From the NCBI RefSeq assembly GCF_004208535.1, contig NZ_SGIS01000002.1, positions 62,001-126,000 on the forward strand: a stretch of 64,000 nt of DNA, given 5' to 3'. Source of the stretch: Sphingomonas populi. GTDB taxonomy: Bacteria > Pseudomonadota > Alphaproteobacteria > Sphingomonadales > Sphingomonadaceae. Numbering within the stretch: the stretch's first letter is position 1; each line of letters opens with the position of its first letter. Positions 28,713 through 36,604 of this stretch are shown here, piece by piece. The notes under the pieces are model-generated. The model worked only from the letters and a program-made list of their open reading frames with translations, made no database searches and had not been told where the DNA came from. Position numbers and translations under genes: made by a program.

Positions 28713-29081
28713 TTATGCTTCGTCGGTTTTAGTCTCGCCCAGACCGACCGCTTCCTCGACCTTGGCTATGGCGTCCTCGATCACCTTGGGCTTGCGCAGC
28801 GCGAACACTGCCGCGCCGGCTGCAGCCACGGCAGCGACTGCGCCGCCGGCGATCGCGGCGGTGGACCAGCCGGATTTCGCATCGGCTTTCTTGGGCGTCG
28901 TCGTTTTCGGCTTGGTGAGTGCCTTGGCGCGGGCAGGCTTGGATGCGGTTTTCTTCGTCGGCGCGGATTTGGTCGACGCGGACTTGGCAGACGGGGCCTT
29001 GGGCGCTGCCGTCTTGGCCGTTGCCGGCTTGCGCGCGGTCGTCTTGGTCGTGCTGGCTGGCTTGGTGGTCTCGTCGGCCAT
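28713..29081 (-). CDS. Lys/Thr/Ala-rich protein with C-terminal membrane anchor
   Basis: A 122-residue protein. Residues 1-75 are a low-complexity Lys/Thr/Ala/Pro tract like the tails of bacterial histone H1 (TKTTARKPATAKTAAPK). A membrane helix (AAIAGGAVAAVAAAGAAVFAL) and an acidic amphipathic end (EDAIAKVEEAVGLGE) follow. It could tether nucleic acid or an acidic partner to the membrane; this is inference from charge. The chosen ATG begins MADETTKPAS. The longer open frame to 29258 encodes unrelated residues. A near-consensus EcfG promoter lies upstream. Confidence 0.7.
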   Translation of the reverse strand: MADETTKPASTTKTTARKPATAKTAAPKAPSAKSASTKSAPTKKTASKPARAKALTKPKTTTPKKADAKSGWSTAAIAGGAVAAVAAAGAAVFALRKPKVIEDAIAKVEEAVGLGETKTDEA

Positions 29082-29111
29082 CGTTTTGTCCTGTAATCGT
29101 TGAGCGACCGT

Positions 29112-29136
29112 AACGCACGGATGGCCGCGAGTTTCC
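29112..29136 (-). promoter_or_regulatory. Near-consensus EcfG-type promoter
   Basis: On the minus strand GGAAA (29136-29132), 16 bases and CGTT (29115-29112). One base of the -35 element departs from GGAAC. It is about 30 bases before the ATG at 29081, the same geometry as the site at 31035-31011. Confidence 0.4.
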
Positions 29137-29142
29137 CTCGTC

Positions 29143-30591
29143 TTAGCGGAACGGCGGCTCGTTGAAAGCGCGCAGCTTGCGCGAGTGCAGTTTCGCCCCT
29201 TCGCGGCGCAGTTCCTCGCACGCTTCGATGCCGATCTTGAGATGCTCGGCGATCGCACGCTCGTAGAAGCGGTTGGCCTGGCCGGGCAATTTCAACTCGC
29301 CGTGGAGCGGCTTGTCGGACACGCATAGCAGCGTCCCGTACGGCACGCGGAAGCGATAGCCCTGCGCCGCTATCGTCGCGCTTTCCATGTCGATGCCAAC
29401 CGCGCGGCTGAGCGAGAAGCGCAGTGCCGACTTCGAATAGCGCAATTCCCAGTTGCGGTCGTCAGTCGTAACGATCGTGCCCGTGCGAAGCCGGCGCTTG
29501 AGTTCCTCACCCGATTGGCCCGAGATCGTCTCGGCGGCGCGCGCCATCGCGAGTTGCACTTCGGCGATCGCAGGCACCGGAATTTCGGGCGGCAGCACAT
29601 CGTCGAGGACATGGTCGTCGCGCAGATAGGCGTGGGCGAGCACATAGTCGCCGATCCGCTGGCTCGGCCGCAAACCGCCGCAATGGCCGATCATCAGCCA
29701 CGCCTCCGGGCGCAGCACGGCGAGATGGTCGCAGATCGTCTTGGCGTTGGCAGGGCCGACGCCGATGTTGACCAAAGTTATGCCGGTGCCGTCCGCCGCC
29801 ATCAGGTGATAGGCGGGCATCTGGTGCCGCCGCCACGCGCTGGTATCGGCCATGAACGCTTCGACATCGTCGCCGGCGCGCAGCGTCACCCCGCCGGCGC
29901 CGGAAACCGCGATGAAGCGTGAGCCCTCGCCAAGCTGTCCGAACGCCCAGCGAATGAATTCATCGACATAGCGGTGGTAGTTGGTGAACAACACGAAGCG
30001 CTGGACATGCTCGGGCGGCGTGCCCGTATAGTGCCGCAACCGTGCCAGCGAAAAATCGGTGCGCAGGCCGTCGAACAGCGCGAGCGGGCGGATGCCATCG
30101 GGGATGGCGTAGAGTCCGTCAGCGATCTCATCACCAATATGCGCGAGTTCGGTCGCCGGGAAGTAGCGGGCCAGCTCGACTGCGGAGACGGTATCGAGCC
30201 GCAACGCGTAGCCCGCGTCGAGCACATAGGGGAAGGGAATCTCCTGCCGCCCCGGCACCGCCTCGACCGAGACGTCGTAATCCTCGATCAACAACGTAAG
30301 CTGTTCGGTCAGATAGTCCGCGAACATCGCCGGCTTGGTGACGCTGATCCGGTATTCGCCGGCCGAAACCAGCCGCCCGAACGAACGTGGCGGCACCGTG
30401 GTTGCGCCGCCGTCATAGCGGACGTGGATTTCGGGATAGGCGAAGCTGCCGTCGCGGCGGCTCGCCGGATCGGGCAATGCGCCGGTATCGAGGTATGCGT
30501 TCAGGGCCGCCTGGAGCCGCGCGACCGAAGCGGCATAAAGCCGCTCCAGTTCGGCGACGATTTTCACGGCTGGGGTGGATGCTGTCGTCAT
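29143..30591 (-). CDS. amn: AMP nucleosidase
   Basis: AMP nucleosidase splits AMP to adenine and ribose 5-phosphate and so buffers adenylate pools. The 482-residue length and two-part layout fit Amn. An N-terminal domain of about 180 residues is specific to this enzyme. The C-terminal nucleoside-phosphorylase fold has LVNIGVGPANAKTICDHLA, IGHCGGLRPSQRIGDYVLAHAY and the nucleotide-site AVGIDMESATIA. No signal peptide is present. It sits between two small stress-type genes. Confidence 0.93.
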   Translation of the reverse strand: MTTASTPAVKIVAELERLYAASVARLQAALNAYLDTGALPDPASRRDGSFAYPEIHVRYDGGATTVPPRSFGRLVSAGEYRISVTKPAMFADYLTEQLTLLIEDYDVSVEAVPGRQEIPFPYVLDAGYALRLDTVSAVELARYFPATELAHIGDEIADGLYAIPDGIRPLALFDGLRTDFSLARLRHYTGTPPEHVQRFVLFTNYHRYVDEFIRWAFGQLGEGSRFIAVSGAGGVTLRAGDDVEAFMADTSAWRRHQMPAYHLMAADGTGITLVNIGVGPANAKTICDHLAVLRPEAWLMIGHCGGLRPSQRIGDYVLAHAYLRDDHVLDDVLPPEIPVPAIAEVQLAMARAAETISGQSGEELKRRLRTGTIVTTDDRNWELRYSKSALRFSLSRAVGIDMESATIAAQGYRFRVPYGTLLCVSDKPLHGELKLPGQANRFYERAIAEHLKIGIEACEELRREGAKLHSRKLRAFNEPPFR

Positions 30592-30658
30592 CCACCGGGG
30601 CTAGAACAGCGCCGTTACGCTGGCAAGACAGCGCAAGCGACGCCGCTCTCGCGGGAGT

Positions 30659-30982
30659 TCAGGCTTTCGCCTTTCCCTTGGTGCCCTTGGCCGGTGTCTC
30701 GTCTTCTTCGAGCAGCTTCGACACGCCATAGGCCGCGCCTGCGACGGTAGCGGCAACGCCGGCACCGATCGCGGCGGCAGCGACCGGATGCTCCTTAACG
30801 GCCTCGATCGTCGTCTCGACCGCCTGGCCGATCGCGTCCTTGGCCTGGCCGAGCAGCGACGCCGTTGTGTCGGCGACGGTCTTGGCGGCTTCCTGCGCGG
30901 TGGCGCTCGCCTGGTCGATGATCGATTCGGTCGTGGGCGTATCGGTGTTACCCGTAGCTTCGGTCTTGGTGGTGTCGGTCAT
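30659..30982 (-). CDS. Small membrane-tethered protein, YqjD/YtxH-like
   Basis: A 107-residue protein. An acidic Thr-rich N-terminus leads into an Ala-rich amphipathic helix (IDQASATAQEAAKTVADTTA). The membrane segment is HPVAAAAIGAGVAATVAGAAYGV, followed by a short charged tail. The plan matches that of the genes at 8272 and 28713. AAGGAGGG before ATG 30982 is a near-ideal ribosome-binding site and excludes the longer open frame to 31165. A perfect EcfG-type promoter precedes it. Exact function is unknown. Confidence 0.75.
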   Translation of the reverse strand: MTDTTKTEATGNTDTPTTESIIDQASATAQEAAKTVADTTASLLGQAKDAIGQAVETTIEAVKEHPVAAAAIGAGVAATVAGAAYGVSKLLEEDETPAKGTKGKAKA

Positions 30983-31010
30983 GGAACAACCCTCCTTGAG
31001 TCGCGCGATC

Positions 31011-31035
31011 AACGGATCGGGCGCGCGGGCGTTCC
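31011..31035 (-). promoter_or_regulatory. General-stress (EcfG-type) promoter
   Basis: On the minus strand GGAAC (31035-31031), a 16-base spacer and CGTT (31014-31011) match the consensus exactly. It lies about 30 bases before the ATG at 30982 and just beyond the end of the peroxiredoxin gene, giving the small protein its own start of transcription. Confidence 0.65.
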
Positions 31036-31052
31036 ATGACCGCAATGACCGA

Positions 31053-31532
31053 TCAGATTTCGTCGAGCAGATATTCTGCGGCGGACACCTTGAACTCGCC
31101 CGGTGCCTCGACGTTGAGTTGCTCGACCACGCCGTCGTTGACGAGCATCGAGAAACGCTGGCCACGCGTGCCCATGCCGAACTTCGACGCGTCCATCGTC
31201 AAGCCGAGTGCGGTGACGAAGTCGGCGCTGCCGTCGGCGAGCATGGTGATGGCGTCGGCGCTGGCATCCTTGCTCCACGCCTTCATCACGAAGGCGTCGT
31301 TGACGGCGGTGCAGGCGATTTCATCGACGCCCTTCGCCTTCAATGCACCGGCCTTGTCGACATAGCCGGGCAGATGGCGCGCCGAGCAGGTCGGCGTGAA
31401 CGCACCGGGCACCGAGAACAGCGCGACCTTGCGGCCGGCGAAATAGTCGTCGGAACTGATCTGGTCCGGCCCATCGGCGGTAACCTTGGTGAGCGTGATG
31501 CTGGGGATGCGGTCGCCGATGGTGATCGTCAT
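31053..31532 (-). CDS. Peroxiredoxin, Prx5/thioredoxin-dependent type
   Basis: A 159-residue cytoplasmic peroxiredoxin that reduces H2O2 and organic peroxides. The active site is PGAFTPTCS with peroxidatic Cys49 and Thr46. A second cysteine, Cys74 in EIACTAVND, may resolve it as in Prx5 enzymes. GTRGQRFSMLVNDGVVEQLNVE is typical of the group. AAGGAG before ATG 31532 sets the start; the open frame continues to 32114 without family similarity. It lies upstream of the stress-promoter-driven gene at 30982. Confidence 0.93.
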   Translation of the reverse strand: MTITIGDRIPSITLTKVTADGPDQISSDDYFAGRKVALFSVPGAFTPTCSARHLPGYVDKAGALKAKGVDEIACTAVNDAFVMKAWSKDASADAITMLADGSADFVTALGLTMDASKFGMGTRGQRFSMLVNDGVVEQLNVEAPGEFKVSAAEYLLDEI

Positions 31533-31616
31533 GGGAATCTCCTTGGAAGGGTCGTCGCGCCCTAAGTCGCCGCTCCCCGGTGCCATTTCAAGCGTGACGC
31601 CCGCGTCGGCGCGACT

Positions 31617-32189
31617 ATGATCGCAAGGATGCAGACGGAAGTTTACCTGACCGGACAGATGCTGCTCGCGCTGCCGGGTATTGGCGACCCGCGCTTCGAG
31701 CGCGCGGCCATCGCGATGTGCGCGCATGACGAGCATGGCGCGCTCGGTGTCGGCACTGGCGCGGTGATCGCCGATCTCGGGCTGCACGCGCTGCTGGCGC
31801 AGTTCGAGATTACGCCGGGCGATGTGCCCGACGCGCCGGTGCATTTCGGCGGTCCGGTCGAGCCGCAACGTGGCTTCGTGCTGCACACGTCCGATTGGAG
31901 CGGGCAGGATACGATCGACGTCGCCGGCCGCTGGTCGCTGTCGGGCACGATCGACGTGTTGCGTGCGATCGCCGAGGGTAAGGGGCCAAGCCGCTGGCTG
32001 GTCGCGCTCGGCTATGCTGGCTGGGGCGCTGGGCAGTTGGAAGGCGAACTCACCCGCCACGGCTGGTTGAACGCGCCCGCCGATGCCGACCTGCTGTTCG
32101 ACAATCCGGCCCAAGCGCGGTGGGAGAGTGGTTTCAAGCGGATCGGCATCGATCCGCGCTTGCTCGGCAGCGAGACCGGGCGGGCTTGA
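31617..32189 (+). CDS. yqgE: YqgE/AlgH family protein (DUF179)
   Basis: A 190-residue protein of the conserved YqgE/AlgH family, whose biochemical role is still unsettled. The conserved start EVYLTGQMLLALPGIGDPRF and the later GYAGWGAGQLEGELTRHGWL are clear. In many proteobacteria yqgE neighbours yqgF/ruvX, and here ruvX is the next gene but convergent. ATG 31629 is an alternative start four codons in. Confidence 0.92.
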   Translation: MIARMQTEVYLTGQMLLALPGIGDPRFERAAIAMCAHDEHGALGVGTGAVIADLGLHALLAQFEITPGDVPDAPVHFGGPVEPQRGFVLHTSDWSGQDTIDVAGRWSLSGTIDVLRAIAEGKGPSRWLVALGYAGWGAGQLEGELTRHGWLNAPADADLLFDNPAQARWESGFKRIGIDPRLLGSETGRA

Positions 32190-32199
32190 GGGCGGGTGA

Positions 32200-32661
32200 T
32201 CAGACGCGCACCAATGCGTCGATCGCGCCTTGCAGGATGTAGCTGGCGGCGAGCTTGTCGACTCGCTCGGCGCGTTTGGCGCGGCTGATATCCTCCGCGA
32301 TCATCTGCCGCTCGACCGCCTGGGTCGACCACCGTTCGTCCCACAGCAGGATCGGCAGTTCGAGATCGGCGAGGTTGCGCGCGAAGGCGCGGGTGCTCTG
32401 CGAGCGCGGGCTTTCGCTGCCGTCGAGGTTGATCGGCAGGCCGATGACGAGGCCGGTGACGCGCTGTTCGGCGATCATGGCGACCAGCGCCACCTTGTCG
32501 GCGGTGAACTTGGTGCGCCGGATCAGCAACGCGGGCGAGGCGAACGACCACTCCGAGTCGCACAAAGCGGTGCCGATCGTCTTGGTGCCGACATCGAGAC
32601 CGAGCAAGCGACCGCCGGTGGAGAGCGCCTCGCGGAAGGTGGCGGGGTCGGTGGTGATCAT
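32200..32661 (-). CDS. ruvX: Putative pre-16S rRNA nuclease / Holliday junction resolvase RuvX (YqgF)
   Basis: A 153-residue RNase H-fold protein that trims the 5' end of pre-16S rRNA and is needed in most bacteria. The first catalytic strand is [13 protein letters not shown], followed by [10 protein letters not shown] and LWDERWST. The end [19 protein letters not shown] (here [15 protein letters not shown]) completes the set. It is convergent with yqgE. A family B repeat follows the start region upstream. Confidence 0.93.
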   Translation of the reverse strand: MITTDPATFREALSTGGRLLGLDVGTKTIGTALCDSEWSFASPALLIRRTKFTADKVALVAMIAEQRVTGLVIGLPINLDGSESPRSQSTRAFARNLADLELPILLWDERWSTQAVERQMIAEDISRAKRAERVDKLAASYILQGAIDALVRV

Positions 32662-32672
32662 CTGCGCTTCTC

Positions 32673-32735
32673 GTTCGTGCCGAGCGACGTCGAGGCACCG
32701 TGCGCCACTGTCCCTCGACGTCGCTCGGGACGAAC
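32673..32735. repeat. Palindromic intergenic repeat, family B, copy 1
   Basis: Inverted arms CGTTCGTGCCGAGCGACGTC (from 32672) and GACGTCGCTCGGGACGAA (to 32734) flank a short centre. The same TTCGTSCCGAGCGA-GTCGAGG core recurs at 51769-51838 and 61408-61483. It lies between ruvX and the DUF3089 gene, both on the minus strand. Confidence 0.8.
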
Positions 32736-32752
32736 CGGGTAGAATACGGAAA

Positions 32753-33853
32753 TCATGGTTTTACCTCAAACGCTGCCAGCCGCCGCGCGGCATCGGCGCG
32801 GACGTTCGCCCAGAACAGGCTGTAATCGTAGACGTGGTAGTTGTTGCCCGGCAACACGAACCCACCCATCGCGGGCGGCGCGCCGATCATCAGCAGACCG
32901 CGACCGGCACAGCGCGCGCCGACCAGACCCGTGGCGATGTCGGCGGTGCTGAGATCGCTCGACGGCAGGAGTGTGCCGAGATTGGCGGTGGCCGGCGCGG
33001 TCGCATCGGGGGTGCCGGTCAGTGGATTGGTGCAGATCATCGCGCTGCCCTTGCGGGGTGCGCCGGTGAAGCCGGTGGAGGCATCGAACGTGTCGAGGAT
33101 CAGCGACGGATCGGCCGGTTCGGCGAAGCTCTGCCACGACAGGATGCAGCCGGCCTGATCGGCACGGGTGCATTCGGGCAGTCCCATCTTCGGCAGATCG
33201 GCGATCCGCGACACCGGCCAGCCGACGACATAGGCCGCGACGATCCGCTTCGCGAGCGGCGTGCCGGCGATCTTCTCGCGCAGCAGCCGCGTCAGATGCA
33301 GCGCCCCCTGGCTGTGGCCGGCGAGGATGATCGGTCGGTCGCCGGCTTGCCGCACGAAAGCGTCGAACGCGGCGGCGACATCGCGATAGGCGAAATCGAG
33401 CGCTTTCTGCGCGTCGGCCTGAGATGTCAGGAATGCCCCGAACGCCGCCTGCCGGTAGCGTGGCGCCCAGACCGCGCCGATGGCGTTGAACGCGCTTGCC
33501 TGGCCCCTGAGGAAGATCGCCGCGCGCGTGTTCGCCTCGGCATCGTCGAGTGGCGCGTTCCAATGGGTACGGACCAGATACGAGGTCGGGTGGATGAAGA
33601 ACACCGCCGCTTGCGGCCGCGCGCCGGGTTTGTAGCCGGCGGGCGTCCACAGCGCCGGGTTTCCCGGCTTGTCGGGCCGCGCGAGCCACATCTTCGCATC
33701 GTCGTAGGATGCCGGCGGCGGCAGCGCATCGACGCCGCCGCCCGGCACCATCGTCATACGCATGAACAGCGTCGGGAAGGCGTTGAGGGCGAAACCGCCG
33801 GCGACCGTCAGCATGATGAGGACGGCGAACGCATACAGAAACTTTCGTGCCAT
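32753..33853 (-). CDS. DUF3089 family alpha/beta-hydrolase-like protein
   Basis: A 366-residue protein of the DUF3089 family. An N-terminal membrane segment ([19 protein letters not shown]) is followed by [11 protein letters not shown] and a nucleophile elbow GHSQGAL. The rest conforms to the family ([16 protein letters not shown]). It is probably an anchored or exported esterase or lipase-like enzyme of unknown substrate. ATG 33853 is preferred; ATG 33868 adds five residues. The much longer open frame to 34243 runs through gatC on the other strand and is not real. Confidence 0.88.
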   Translation of the reverse strand: MARKFLYAFAVLIMLTVAGGFALNAFPTLFMRMTMVPGGGVDALPPPASYDDAKMWLARPDKPGNPALWTPAGYKPGARPQAAVFFIHPTSYLVRTHWNAPLDDAEANTRAAIFLRGQASAFNAIGAVWAPRYRQAAFGAFLTSQADAQKALDFAYRDVAAAFDAFVRQAGDRPIILAGHSQGALHLTRLLREKIAGTPLAKRIVAAYVVGWPVSRIADLPKMGLPECTRADQAGCILSWQSFAEPADPSLILDTFDASTGFTGAPRKGSAMICTNPLTGTPDATAPATANLGTLLPSSDLSTADIATGLVGARCAGRGLLMIGAPPAMGGFVLPGNNYHVYDYSLFWANVRADAARRLAAFEVKP

Positions 33854-33968
33854 AGCGTGCTGTTCCATCACGGCGGGCGGGAGTCGAGGGGTTGGCGCAA
33901 GGATGCGCGTTGCGCAATCGCCCGCGTAGAGGTTGATGGGTTCCGCTGGCGATGCTAGCCGCACGGCC

Positions 33969-34256
33969 ATGTCAGTCGATATCGCCACCGTGAAGAAGAT
34001 CGCGAGCCTTGCCCGCATTGCGATCACCGAAGAAGACGCCGCCCGGCTCGCGCCGGAGCTGGACAATATCATGGGCTGGATCGAGCAACTCGGCGAGGTC
34101 GACACCGCCGATGTCGCGCCGATGACCGCCGTGATCCCCAACCATCTGCGCCTGCGCGATGACGTCGTCACCGACGGCGACGTGCGTGACGCGGTGCTGG
34201 CGAACGCGCCGCAGGCGGAGCATGGGTTCTTCACCGTGCCCAAGGTGATCGAGTGA
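33969..34256 (+). CDS. gatC: Asp/Glu-tRNA amidotransferase subunit C
   Basis: GatC (95 residues) wraps around GatA and stabilises the GatCAB complex, which converts Glu-tRNA(Gln) and Asp-tRNA(Asn) to the amidated forms. The family start [21 protein letters not shown] and the end [12 protein letters not shown]...[17 protein letters not shown] are complete. The start ATG 33969 replaces the longer frame from 33933. It is followed by a palindromic repeat and then gatA. Confidence 0.95.
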   Translation: MSVDIATVKKIASLARIAITEEDAARLAPELDNIMGWIEQLGEVDTADVAPMTAVIPNHLRLRDDVVTDGDVRDAVLANAPQAEHGFFTVPKVIE

Positions 34257-34266
34257 TGGCTTACGT

Positions 34267-34348
34267 CGCCCCGGCGCAGGCCGGGGCCGCTGCGTATATC
34301 GCGAGCGGCTCGCCAAATTACACAACGGCCCCGGCCTGCGCCGGGGCG
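34267..34348. repeat. Palindromic intergenic repeat, family A, copy 2
   Basis: Arms at 34267-34294 and 34321-34348 are inverted copies. They share the CGCCCCGGC and GGCCGGGGCC blocks and the GCGGCTCGCC centre with the copy at 6357-6438, with the same total length of 82 bases. It fills almost the whole gap between gatC and gatA, so any transcript of the operon carries it as an RNA hairpin. Confidence 0.85.
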
Positions 34349-34362
34349 ACGGGATTTTTCGC

Positions 34363-35847
34363 ATGACCGACCTCACCGATCTCGGCGTAGCCGCCATCCG
34401 CGACGGCGTGCGCGCGGGCAGTTTCTCCGCGCGCGACGTGGCCGAGGCGTTTGTCGCCAAGGTCAGCGCCGCCAAGGCACTCAACGCCTTCCTCGTCGAG
34501 ACGCCAGACCACGCCTTCGCCGCTGCCAACGCGGCCGATGCCGCGAAAGCGGCGGGCGAGACGCTCAAGCCGCTCGCCGGTGTGCCGATCGGCATGAAGG
34601 ATCTGTTCTGCACCAAGGGCGTGCCCGCCACCGCCGCCAGCCTGATTCTCGAAGGCTTCACGCCGACCTATGAATCGACCGTCTCCGGCAAGCTGTTCGC
34701 GGCGGGCGCGGGGATGCTCGGCAAGCTCAACATGGACCAGTTCGCAATGGGCTCGTCGAACGAGACGAGCGCGTTCGGCAACGTGATCTCGCCGTGGAAG
34801 CGCAACGATGGCGGAAATGCCGCGCTGACGCCGGGCGGCTCGTCTGGTGGCTCGGCTGCGGCGATCGCGGCGCGGCTGTGCCCGGGCGCGACCGGCACCG
34901 ATACCGGCGGTTCGATCCGCCAACCCGCCGCCTTCACCGGCATCGCCGGCATCAAGCCGACCTATGGCCGCTGCTCGCGCTGGGGCGTGGTGGCGTTCGC
35001 CTCGTCGCTCGATCAGGCCGGGCCGATGGCGCGTGACGTGCGCGACTGCGCGATCCTGCTCGAAGCGATGACCGGGTTCGACGCCAAGGACGCGACTTCG
35101 CTCGATCTGGCCGTGCCGGCGTGGGAAGCGGGTTTATCGGCCGATCTTCGCGGCAAGACGATCGGCATTCCGAAGGAATACCGCGTCGAGGGCATGCCGC
35201 CCGAGATCGATGCGCTGTGGCAGCAGGGCATCGCCTGGATGAAGGATGCCGGCGCCGAGGTGATCGAGGTATCGCTACCGCATACCAAATACGCGCTGCC
35301 GGCCTATTACATCATCGCGCCCGCCGAAGCGTCGTCCAACCTCGCCCGCTACGACGGCGTGCGCTACGGCCTGCGCGACCTGCCCGAAGGCGCGAACCTG
35401 CAGGACATGTATGCGGCGACCCGCGCTGCGGGCTTCGGCGACGAGGTCAAGCGCCGCATCATGATCGGCACCTATGTGCTGTCGGCCGGCTTTTACGACG
35501 CCTATTTCACCCAGGCGTCGAAGGTCCGCACGCTCATCGCGCGCGATTTCGAACATGCCTTCGAAAAGTGCGATTACCTGCTGACCCCGACCGCGCCGTC
35601 GGCCGCGTTCGCGCTCGGCGAGAAACAGGCCGATCCGATCGCGATGTACCTCAACGACGTGTTCACCGTGCCGGCTTCGCTGGCCGGCCTGCCAGCAATG
35701 AGCGTGCCGGGCGGGCTCGACGCGCAGGGCCTGCCGCTCGGCCTGCAGATCATCGGCCGCCCGCTCGACGAACAGGGCGTGCTGAACGCGGGACTCGCGA
35801 TCGAACAGCGCGCTGGCTTCGTGGCGCGGCCGGAGGCGTGGTGGTAA
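34363..35847 (+). CDS. gatA: Asp/Glu-tRNA amidotransferase subunit A
   Basis: GatA is the amidase subunit that frees ammonia from glutamine. The 494-residue protein has the full Lys/cis-Ser/Ser triad: Lys79 in [11 protein letters not shown], Ser160 in [10 protein letters not shown] and Ser184 in [29 protein letters not shown] near the end matches the amidase-signature family. It is cytoplasmic. In the operon it is followed by vapBC rather than directly by gatB. Confidence 0.97.
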   Translation: MTDLTDLGVAAIRDGVRAGSFSARDVAEAFVAKVSAAKALNAFLVETPDHAFAAANAADAAKAAGETLKPLAGVPIGMKDLFCTKGVPATAASLILEGFTPTYESTVSGKLFAAGAGMLGKLNMDQFAMGSSNETSAFGNVISPWKRNDGGNAALTPGGSSGGSAAAIAARLCPGATGTDTGGSIRQPAAFTGIAGIKPTYGRCSRWGVVAFASSLDQAGPMARDVRDCAILLEAMTGFDAKDATSLDLAVPAWEAGLSADLRGKTIGIPKEYRVEGMPPEIDALWQQGIAWMKDAGAEVIEVSLPHTKYALPAYYIIAPAEASSNLARYDGVRYGLRDLPEGANLQDMYAATRAAGFGDEVKRRIMIGTYVLSAGFYDAYFTQASKVRTLIARDFEHAFEKCDYLLTPTAPSAAFALGEKQADPIAMYLNDVFTVPASLAGLPAMSVPGGLDAQGLPLGLQIIGRPLDEQGVLNAGLAIEQRAGFVARPEAWW

Positions 35848-35859
35848 TCGTGCGATGAA

Positions 35860-35880
35860 AGTGTTACTTTGAGTAACACT
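35860..35880 (+). promoter_or_regulatory. Perfect palindrome upstream of vapB, probable operator
   Basis: AGTGTTAC (35860-35867) and GTAACACT (35873-35880) form an 8-base perfect inverted repeat with a 5-base spacer. It ends just before GGAGG and the vapB ATG. Type II antitoxins of this class normally bind such palindromes to repress their own operon. Confidence 0.7.
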
Positions 35881-35888
35881 GGAGGCAA

Positions 35889-36191
35889 ATGATGAACGCG
35901 CACGCTCCGGTTGATCCGGTCGAGACCAACATGACGAGCAAGGGGCAAGTGTTGATCCCCAAGGCGTTGCGCGAACGGGCTGGACTGGTGCCCAACGGCC
36001 CGGTGCGCGTCGGACTCAACGATCGCGGTGAGGTCATAATAGTGCCGCCTGAACGCGCCGAAACGCCGGAAGAACGAGTCGCAAGGGTGGCGGCGGCGAT
36101 CGAGGCGATTGCGGGAAAATTCAAGACCGGCTTCGCATCGACCGATGACTATATGGATGAAATTCGTCCCTGGCGTCACGATCCGCTGTGA
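35889..36191 (+). CDS. vapB: VapB-type antitoxin (AbrB/SpoVT DNA-binding domain)
   Basis: A 100-residue antitoxin. The swapped-hairpin AbrB domain is at about 13-55 (NMTSKGQVLIPKALRERAGL then VRVGLNDRGEVIIVPP). The C-terminal part (AIEAIAGKFKTGFASTDDYM) would wrap the toxin. GGAGG precedes two adjacent ATGs. It overlaps vapC by four bases, the usual arrangement. It lies between gatA and gatB, so gatB is downstream of this autoregulated unit. Confidence 0.9.
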   Translation: MMNAHAPVDPVETNMTSKGQVLIPKALRERAGLVPNGPVRVGLNDRGEVIIVPPERAETPEERVARVAAAIEAIAGKFKTGFASTDDYMDEIRPWRHDPL

Positions 36192-36604
36192 CGTTTGTCG
36201 ATACCAACGTCATCATTGATGTGTTCGACAAGGACCCGGTCTGGTTTCGCTGGTCTGCCAATGCCCTGTCTGCGGCCGCCGGACTTGGTGCTGTTATCGA
36301 TGCCATCGTTGTTGCGGAATTAGGCCGCAATTTCGATACCCTCGAATCTCTCCAGAGCGCGCTTGGCGTAATGAGTATGGCTGTCGTGCCCCTCGATGAA
36401 GCGAGTGCGTTTCTCGCCGGGACGCGCTTTCAAGGATATCGGCGTAATCGCGGGGATGATGCGATTCGTCGGGTGTTGCCCGATTTCTTCATCGGTGCAC
36501 ATGCGCTAACGCTGGGCATGTCCTTGCTTACCCGTGACCCGCGCCTGTATCGCCGCTATTTCCCTGAACTGACCCTCATTACCCCCGAGACCGAGCATGA
36601 CTGA
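36188..36604 (+). CDS. vapC: VapC toxin (PIN-domain ribonuclease)
   Basis: A 138-residue PIN-domain protein, expected to be an Mg-dependent ribonuclease acting on tRNA or rRNA. The four acidic residues are present: Asp5 (FVDTNVIID), Glu44 (VVAELGR), Asp99 ([12 protein letters not shown]) and Asp117 (LTRDPRLY). The start is GTG 36188. Its last eight bases overlap the gatB start. Base composition is visibly less GC-biased than in gatA and gatB, which fits acquisition by transfer. Confidence 0.92.
   Translation: MTFVDTNVIIDVFDKDPVWFRWSANALSAAAGLGAVIDAIVVAELGRNFDTLESLQSALGVMSMAVVPLDEASAFLAGTRFQGYRRNRGDDAIRRVLPDFFIGAHALTLGMSLLTRDPRLYRRYFPELTLITPETEHD

Noticed and set aside
33854..34243. N-terminal extension of the DUF3089 gene
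   Set aside because: It runs antisense through gatC; the membrane anchor starts at ATG 33853 or 33868.
36188..36604. Reading vapBC as part of a larger genomic island
   Set aside because: Both sides are directly the core genes gatA and gatB with overlaps; no integrase, tRNA end or direct repeats flank it.
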